Shown here: piece after piece, positions 60,177 to 64,000 of the stretch
Numbering within the stretch: the first letter of the stretch is position 1
How the letters are laid out: each line of letters opens with the position of its first letter
Assembly (NCBI GenBank): GCA_001899315.1
Contig: MOYA01000001.1
Location: 683,105 to 747,104, forward strand
Length of the DNA stretch: 64,000 nucleotides
Reading direction: 5' to 3'
Source of the DNA: Candidatus Obscuribacter phosphatis
GTDB taxonomy: Bacteria > Cyanobacteriota > Vampirovibrionia > Obscuribacterales > Obscuribacteraceae
Made by a program: the position numbers and the translations under genes
Notes under the pieces: generated by a model
The model's database searches: none
Told to the model about the DNA's origin: nothing
What the model saw: the letters and a program-made list of their open reading frames with translations, nothing else

Positions 60177-61151
60177 TTAATGTATTAATTTTCGCGTTGC
60201 GGCTTTTGTCGGAGGTGCGAGGCGTTGCTTTATTCGATCAAGAAGACTTTTCAGTTCCTTTGTTTTTGAATCCAGTCTTTCAACCTCTCCAGCAAATTCG
60301 CTGGCTTCTGCTTCAGCAGTTTCCATTTCTCTTCTCGATACCACGCCCTCTTTATAGAGCTCCTTGAAATTTTCTGCTCGCTCTTGCCGTTCGTTATGCT
60401 TTTTTCTCTTCGCTTCTAGTTCTGCAGAAGCATCCTTGAACTGCACAGAAATTTCCTTTTCTCTATCTTTCAAGGCTTCCCTGCTTAAAGAATCAATCGG
60501 CATGGAGAGTCCATAAAGGCTTACCATAGAAGGATCCACAAGGAAGGACGGAGTGGTCGGAGGAGGAGGCGGGACCAGCCTTGAATTTGCTGGCGGACTC
60601 TTTATAACTCGGTAAATTTTCTGTTCTTTCGAGAGTTGACCCGACTTAGGAACTTGTCCCGACATAGAAACTTGCCCAGACTTAGAAACTTGGTCTGGCT
60701 TAATCGTTTGTGACTGCTTTGCCGGCTGTCCTGACTTCGCTCCTGCATCGCTCTTGTTTTTCTGAACCGGTTCATTCGCTTCATGTGCTTGCTGCACTTT
60801 AGGCTGTGAAGTAGAAACCTGACTTTTTTGTGTCGGCACTTTCGAAGCAGAGTCAGCTGCTTTCGAACCCAAGTCAGAAGCCTTCAAGACCGAAGCCGGA
60901 GTACTTAATTTAGCTTCTCGTTTTGGCACAGAACTAATATTGTCAGCGTATGCCGCCAAAGCCAAAGCCAAAGCCAGAGCCAGAGCCGAAGCCGAAGCCA
61001 GCACCAAAGAACCGCTAGGTGCTGCAGCCAGCCAAAACGGCGACATAGCTCTGCCGTCCATAAGTCTTGGTCGATTGATGTATTCTTGCTCAATTGATGG
61101 CAGGAAGCAGCGCTTTGGAATTGGCTGAGTCTTTGTTTCTCTCTTTATCAT
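60177..61151 (-). CDS. Membrane-anchored coiled-coil protein, unknown function
   Basis: A 324-residue protein. The first 35 residues are basic, then comes a hydrophobic segment with an Ala-Leu alternation (SGSLVLASASALALALALALAAYA) that would anchor or export it. A Lys/Ser/Gln-rich linker with SKSGQVSMSGQVPKSGQ repeats follows, and PPPPP at about 205. The last 100 residues are helical heptads (ELEAKRKKHNERQERAENFKELYKEGVVSRREMETAEAEASEF and following), like the hairpins of HlyD-type adaptors. AGAGAAG lies eight bases before the first ATG. I do not recognise a family. It is divergent from the phosphodiesterase gene. Confidence 0.6.
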   Translation of the reverse strand: MIKRETKTQPIPKRCFLPSIEQEYINRPRLMDGRAMSPFWLAAAPSGSLVLASASALALALALALAAYADNISSVPKREAKLSTPASVLKASDLGSKAADSASKVPTQKSQVSTSQPKVQQAHEANEPVQKNKSDAGAKSGQPAKQSQTIKPDQVSKSGQVSMSGQVPKSGQLSKEQKIYRVIKSPPANSRLVPPPPPTTPSFLVDPSMVSLYGLSMPIDSLSREALKDREKEISVQFKDASAELEAKRKKHNERQERAENFKELYKEGVVSRREMETAEAEASEFAGEVERLDSKTKELKSLLDRIKQRLAPPTKAATRKLIH

Positions 61152-61259
61152 ATGTTGACTTCTCTGGATACCGGAGCTTCAGACTTTGCTAGGTAAACTA
61201 TGTGTTTTCTATTGAATCTTAGCTTCCTACTCGGTGAGCTTATGCAGTAAGCTTTTAAT

Positions 61260-62090
61260 ATGTCTGAATTACAGTCTAGCTCATCTGTCTCAATTCTTTT
61301 TCTTGGGGATGTGATCGGCAAGCCGGGGCGGCTTGTTGTTCGCAATCTTTTGGCTAGTCTCAAGGATGAAGCGGCAAGAGGAGAGCGCCTTTTGCCGGAT
61401 CTCGTTGTGGCTAATGTGGAAAATTCCAGTCATGGCTTCGGAGTCTCGCGCGACAATGTGACTGAATTCAAGGAAATGGGCGTGGACGTGCTTTCCGGCG
61501 GAAATCATACTTTTGATCGTAAAGATGTCTTCGATTTTATCGATACTGAGACTACTATGTTGCGTCCGGCTAATTATCCAGAAGGGACACCGGGACGGGG
61601 CTTTACAGTGGTTGAGAAGAACGGGCTCAAGTTTGCTGTTATTAATTTAATGGGCCGTATCTTTATGGAACCGCTGCAATCTCCATTTGCGGTTGTTGAT
61701 TCGATTTTGGAGAAGCTCAAAGAGCAAGCACCGGATGTGATACTTGTGGATGTGCACGCCGAGGCGACCGCTGAGAAAATGGCGCTTGGCTGGTATCTCG
61801 ATGGGCGAGTTTCGGCGGTAGTGGGCAGTCATACCCATGTTCAGACTGCCGATGAGAGATTGCTCCATAAGGGCACTGCCTACATCTCTGATGCCGGGGC
61901 CTGCGGTCCTCGAGACGGTGTAATTGGCATGGCGCTGGACGGAGTCTTTCGACGCATGGTAAAGCAGCTGCCTTCTCGTTTTGAGATTGCTGAAGGTCCT
62001 GCCACTGCCTGTGGTGTGCTCATAGAAGTAGAAAGGAAGACAGGTCGCGCCCTTTCTATTGAAAGAATTCGATTCGAAGGTGATTCTTGA
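61260..62090 (+). CDS. YmdB-type metallophosphoesterase
   Basis: The 276-residue product matches the TIGR00282 family, which includes Bacillus YmdB, a 2',3'-cyclic-nucleotide phosphodiesterase. Metal-site motifs: GDVIGKPGR near 17, ANVENSSHG, GGNHTFDRKD, LVDVHAEATAEK, VGSHTHVQTADE and ISDAGACGPRDGVIGM. Two-metal (Fe-type) active sites are expected. ATG starts at 61260 with no clear ribosome site. Its TGA overlaps the TTG start of the PHP gene, indicating an operon of two phosphoesterases. Confidence 0.92.
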   Translation: MSELQSSSSVSILFLGDVIGKPGRLVVRNLLASLKDEAARGERLLPDLVVANVENSSHGFGVSRDNVTEFKEMGVDVLSGGNHTFDRKDVFDFIDTETTMLRPANYPEGTPGRGFTVVEKNGLKFAVINLMGRIFMEPLQSPFAVVDSILEKLKEQAPDVILVDVHAEATAEKMALGWYLDGRVSAVVGSHTHVQTADERLLHKGTAYISDAGACGPRDGVIGMALDGVFRRMVKQLPSRFEIAEGPATACGVLIEVERKTGRALSIERIRFEGDS

Positions 62091-63289
62091 GCACGATTGC
62101 AGATGAAAATGCGGCGTCAAGCCGGACTTCTGCCGCTCTTGCCGACCTGCATTTGCATAGCCACTTTTCTGATGGAACTTGGTCGCCTACTGCCTTAGTC
62201 GAGCATGCTGTATCGAAAGGGATGCGCTACATCGCTCTTTCTGATCATGATACTGTGGAAGGTTTGGCCGAGGCAGAAGCCTGTCTTGCCCAATTCAATC
62301 GGCAAAAACCCGGGTCTCTCGGCAATTCTCCAGAGGCATTCAGCAACTCCCCAGATCTCAGTAAGTCCCCAGCTTCCATCAGTAATTCTCCAGAGGCATT
62401 CAGCAACTCCCCAGATCTCTGTAAGTCCCCAGCTTCCATCAGTAATTCCCAAGATTCTCTCAATAACTCTCCAGAGGCTCTCGGTAAGTCCCCGGTTTCT
62501 ATACTTGCATCAGGCTCGTTGAGCGCAGCTAGTGGTCGCGTCCTGCCAAAGCTTATACCTGCTGTGGAAGTCAATACTGTCTATATAGATAAGCAAGGGC
62601 GGCGCCAAGATGTCCACATTCTGGGCTATTTCCCAGATTTACATAGTTCAGCTCTCCATGAGCTTTTGGAGCGACAAAAGGCGGCTCGCTTTAGGCAATT
62701 GGAAGAGACCATCGCTTTGATAAACGCCAGCTTGAGGAACTCGGGGTGTGGTCTTGCGCCCCATAGAGCCGTGGGTTTGCAAGATGTCCTGGCTGTATCT
62801 GGTCCGGCGGCGCCGGGAAAGGCCCATTTGACCGAGGCGCTAGTGCGCTTGGGGCTAGCTAAAGACTTGATGGATGCCTATGAGCGATTTACTTCCTCCA
62901 AGTCTCCCTGCTATGTCTATCGGCAGAGCGTCAGTCCTTTTGAGGCCTTGGAAGCCTTGCAGAAAGCAGGAGCCCTCACTTCTATTGCCCACCCAGGTCA
63001 AGGCGCCTATATGAAAGAACTCTTGCCCGAGCTTGTTGCCGCCGGCTTGTCCGGCATAGAAGCCTACCACCGGGTTCATGACGAGCCGCTGGTGCATTAC
63101 TATGAGAATTATGCCGACGCCCAAGGACTGCTAGTCACAGGCGGTTCAGATTGTCATGGGCCCTATCTCGATAAAGAGAACGGCACTTTCTATCCATCTA
63201 CTATGGGAGCGATCAAGCTACCAGAGGAGAGACTGAAGAGATTCTTGGCTAGTAGTCCAATTGGCTACTGCGAGACTTTATCTATTTGA
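62087..63289 (+). CDS. PHP-domain phosphoesterase (RNase AM/TrpH type) with repeat insert
   Basis: The 400-residue protein has the PHP metal site: ADLHLHSHFSDGTWSP, YIALSDHDTVEG, IPAVEVNT, SIAHPGQG, GGSDCHGPY. This is the TrpH/YciV family, whose members trim 5' ends of RNA or hydrolyse 3',5'-bisphosphates. Between the second and third motifs is a Ser/Pro/Asn-rich insert (about residues 80-140) made of SNSPEAF and SKSPASI-type repeats that the family lacks. The start is a TTG overlapping the stop of the phosphodiesterase gene. The 3' end overlaps the thioredoxin-fold gene by 25 bases. Confidence 0.88.
   Translation: MSTIADENAASSRTSAALADLHLHSHFSDGTWSPTALVEHAVSKGMRYIALSDHDTVEGLAEAEACLAQFNRQKPGSLGNSPEAFSNSPDLSKSPASISNSPEAFSNSPDLCKSPASISNSQDSLNNSPEALGKSPVSILASGSLSAASGRVLPKLIPAVEVNTVYIDKQGRRQDVHILGYFPDLHSSALHELLERQKAARFRQLEETIALINASLRNSGCGLAPHRAVGLQDVLAVSGPAAPGKAHLTEALVRLGLAKDLMDAYERFTSSKSPCYVYRQSVSPFEALEALQKAGALTSIAHPGQGAYMKELLPELVAAGLSGIEAYHRVHDEPLVHYYENYADAQGLLVTGGSDCHGPYLDKENGTFYPSTMGAIKLPEERLKRFLASSPIGYCETLSI
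62324..62443 (+). repeat. Two near-identical 60-bp direct repeats in the PHP insert
   Basis: Two adjacent 60-bp units in the insert of the PHP gene differ at one position (CTCAGT vs CTCTGT), changing Ser to Cys. Degenerate further units follow. This looks like a recent duplication. Confidence 0.85.
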
Positions 63290-63738
63290 TTTGAGAGTGT
63301 ACCGGTCTCGACTTCTCCGATTTGGCTCCAGGCTACTTTGCCAGCTTTATCGAGAATAACCTGGAACGGTATATAGCCTTTGTAGTGGTTCTTGATGAGA
63401 GCCTTGGCTGCCGAACCGGAAGGATGATCAACGTCTATCAATATAAACTTGACTGGCTTACCGGCTTGCGAAGTCTGTTTGTAAAGGTCGACTACTCGCT
63501 TGGCTTGCCGATTGACATTGAGGTCACCGGACGCGCCGAAGAAAATCAGGGCTGGCTTGCCCGGCTCTACGTCGACATCTTCCATTTTGCTTGCTTCGAT
63601 TGGGAAGCCGCTATCGGTGTCCTGGCTAAACGAAATACCTTTCTTCAGCTTGAGTTCTTCTGCCGCTTGTGAAAGAGTCGGCAAGCCCATAGCGATGGTC
63701 AAGGCGGCTAAGAATGCCAGATTGCGTTTAGTAGTCAT
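63265..63738 (-). CDS. Exported thioredoxin-fold protein lacking CXXC
   Basis: A 157-residue protein with a signal peptide (about 7-25, cut at SQAAE). The thioredoxin-like fold is seen in PALIFFGASGDLNVNRQAKRVVDLYKQ, VKFILIDVDHPSGSAAK, YKGYIPFQVILDKAGKVAW with the cis-Pro. Where thioredoxins have WCPPC it reads GDLNVN, so both redox Cys are absent. It therefore cannot do disulfide exchange and may be a binding or scaffold protein. The 3' end overlaps the PHP gene. Confidence 0.78.
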   Translation of the reverse strand: MTTKRNLAFLAALTIAMGLPTLSQAAEELKLKKGISFSQDTDSGFPIEASKMEDVDVEPGKPALIFFGASGDLNVNRQAKRVVDLYKQTSQAGKPVKFILIDVDHPSGSAAKALIKNHYKGYIPFQVILDKAGKVAWSQIGEVETGTLSNQIDKVSQ

Positions 63739-63821
63739 GGCTAGCTAGTTTTCATCCTCCTGTCACTGCACATGCTGTAATTGACTGCTTGCTGCTCAAT
63801 TTGTTCCGCATTATGAGCTCT

Positions 63822-64000
63822 TTAGTGAAAGTCGCTCGCCTTGAGATTATGCACGAATTTCGACCAGCGGTGTTGTTCATAACTATGGCTATATTCAACC
63901 AAGCTTGACAAAAGTCTTTTGCCCGATTCGGAGGCGCCGGTGAAAACCAAGGTAAATCGGTCTTTTTCTTTGGCGGTGGTTATGCCATAGGTCTTGTGGA
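63822..64000 (-). CDS. Partial CDS, C-terminal part of an unrecognised protein
   Basis: The minus frame is open from the right edge to a stop at 63822-63824, giving 58 residues with HKTYGITTAKEKDRFTLVF, TGASESGKRLLSSLVEYSHS and a final NLKASDFH. The start lies beyond the window. GASESGK resembles a phosphate-binding turn, but such short similarity is not enough to name a function. The next gene to the left begins 83 bases away. Confidence 0.6.
   Translation of the reverse strand, partial: HKTYGITTAKEKDRFTLVFTGASESGKRLLSSLVEYSHSYEQHRWSKFVHNLKASDFH

Noticed and set aside
62324-62443. CRISPR-like repeats in the PHP gene
   Set aside because: In-frame 60-bp duplication with no spacers, coding for Ser/Pro-rich peptide.

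Overview
The window is a gene-dense bacterial chromosome segment of roughly balanced base composition, using ATG, GTG and TTG starts and many strong Shine-Dalgarno sites. No phage, insertion-sequence, CRISPR or rRNA genes were seen. TonB/ExbB/ExbD, many exported proteins, FtsEX and a lysine-rich histone-like protein point to a diderm bacterium. A YlqD-family protein, low-complexity exported proteins, a phosphoketolase and no photosynthesis genes would fit a non-photosynthetic relative of Cyanobacteria (Melainabacteria/Vampirovibrionia, perhaps Obscuribacterales). That placement is inference and needs a marker-gene tree.

Layout. 0-5 kb: YlqD and a proline/glutamate-route aldehyde dehydrogenase on the minus strand, then a tightly overlapping plus-strand run thyA-folA-cytochrome c-small membrane protein-aat. 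5-9 kb: ethanolamine ammonia-lyase genes, with eutC-eutA on minus and eutB on plus, their start codons only a few to about 30 bases apart. 9-13.6 kb: exported cyclophilin, adenosine-deaminase-like enzyme, histone-H1-like gene, esterase. 13.8-17.2 kb: the most notable locus, two signal-peptide-bearing Cys-repeat peptides, a DUF692/MNIO enzyme, a DUF2063 partner and a YceI protein, which together look like a bufferin/HvfA-type modified-peptide (RiPP) operon with new precursors. 17-26 kb: tlyA, tRNA-Ser, a SpoIID-like protein, a membrane VIT/VWA protein, a pseudo-protease/zinc-ribbon protein and an Ada-like exported protein. 26-32.7 kb: pncB and a minus cluster sppA-Yip1-miaA. 32.8-41 kb: a scaffold-like protein with ten LRSPILGG-type repeats, an exported Ser-rich protein, two TM2-like/TonB fusion proteins with exbB-exbD, and aroE. 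41.8-45.9 kb: SCP2, DciA-like, ftsE-ftsX and two cyclophilins. 46-53.6 kb: three exported unknowns and a giant S55-type peptidase/beta-propeller protein. 53.6-64 kb: amino-acid permease, phosphoketolase, an orphan AbiEi-like regulator, Hsp20, a coiled-coil membrane protein, a YmdB-type phosphodiesterase, a PHP phosphoesterase, a cysteine-less thioredoxin-fold protein and one truncated gene at the right edge.

How the parts fit. Ethanolamine ammonia-lyase makes acetaldehyde and ammonia; phosphoketolase yields acetyl-phosphate; the aldehyde dehydrogenase feeds glutamate. Several genes concern the envelope: TonB energisation, SppA, SpoIID-like, FtsEX and exported prolyl isomerases. Non-coding signals include intrinsic terminators, a compact tRNA-Ser, a palindromic repeat family shared between an intergenic region and the coding sequence of the giant protein, and a 14-bp-arm inverted repeat inside aroE. 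All family assignments come from reading motifs by eye; no database search was run.
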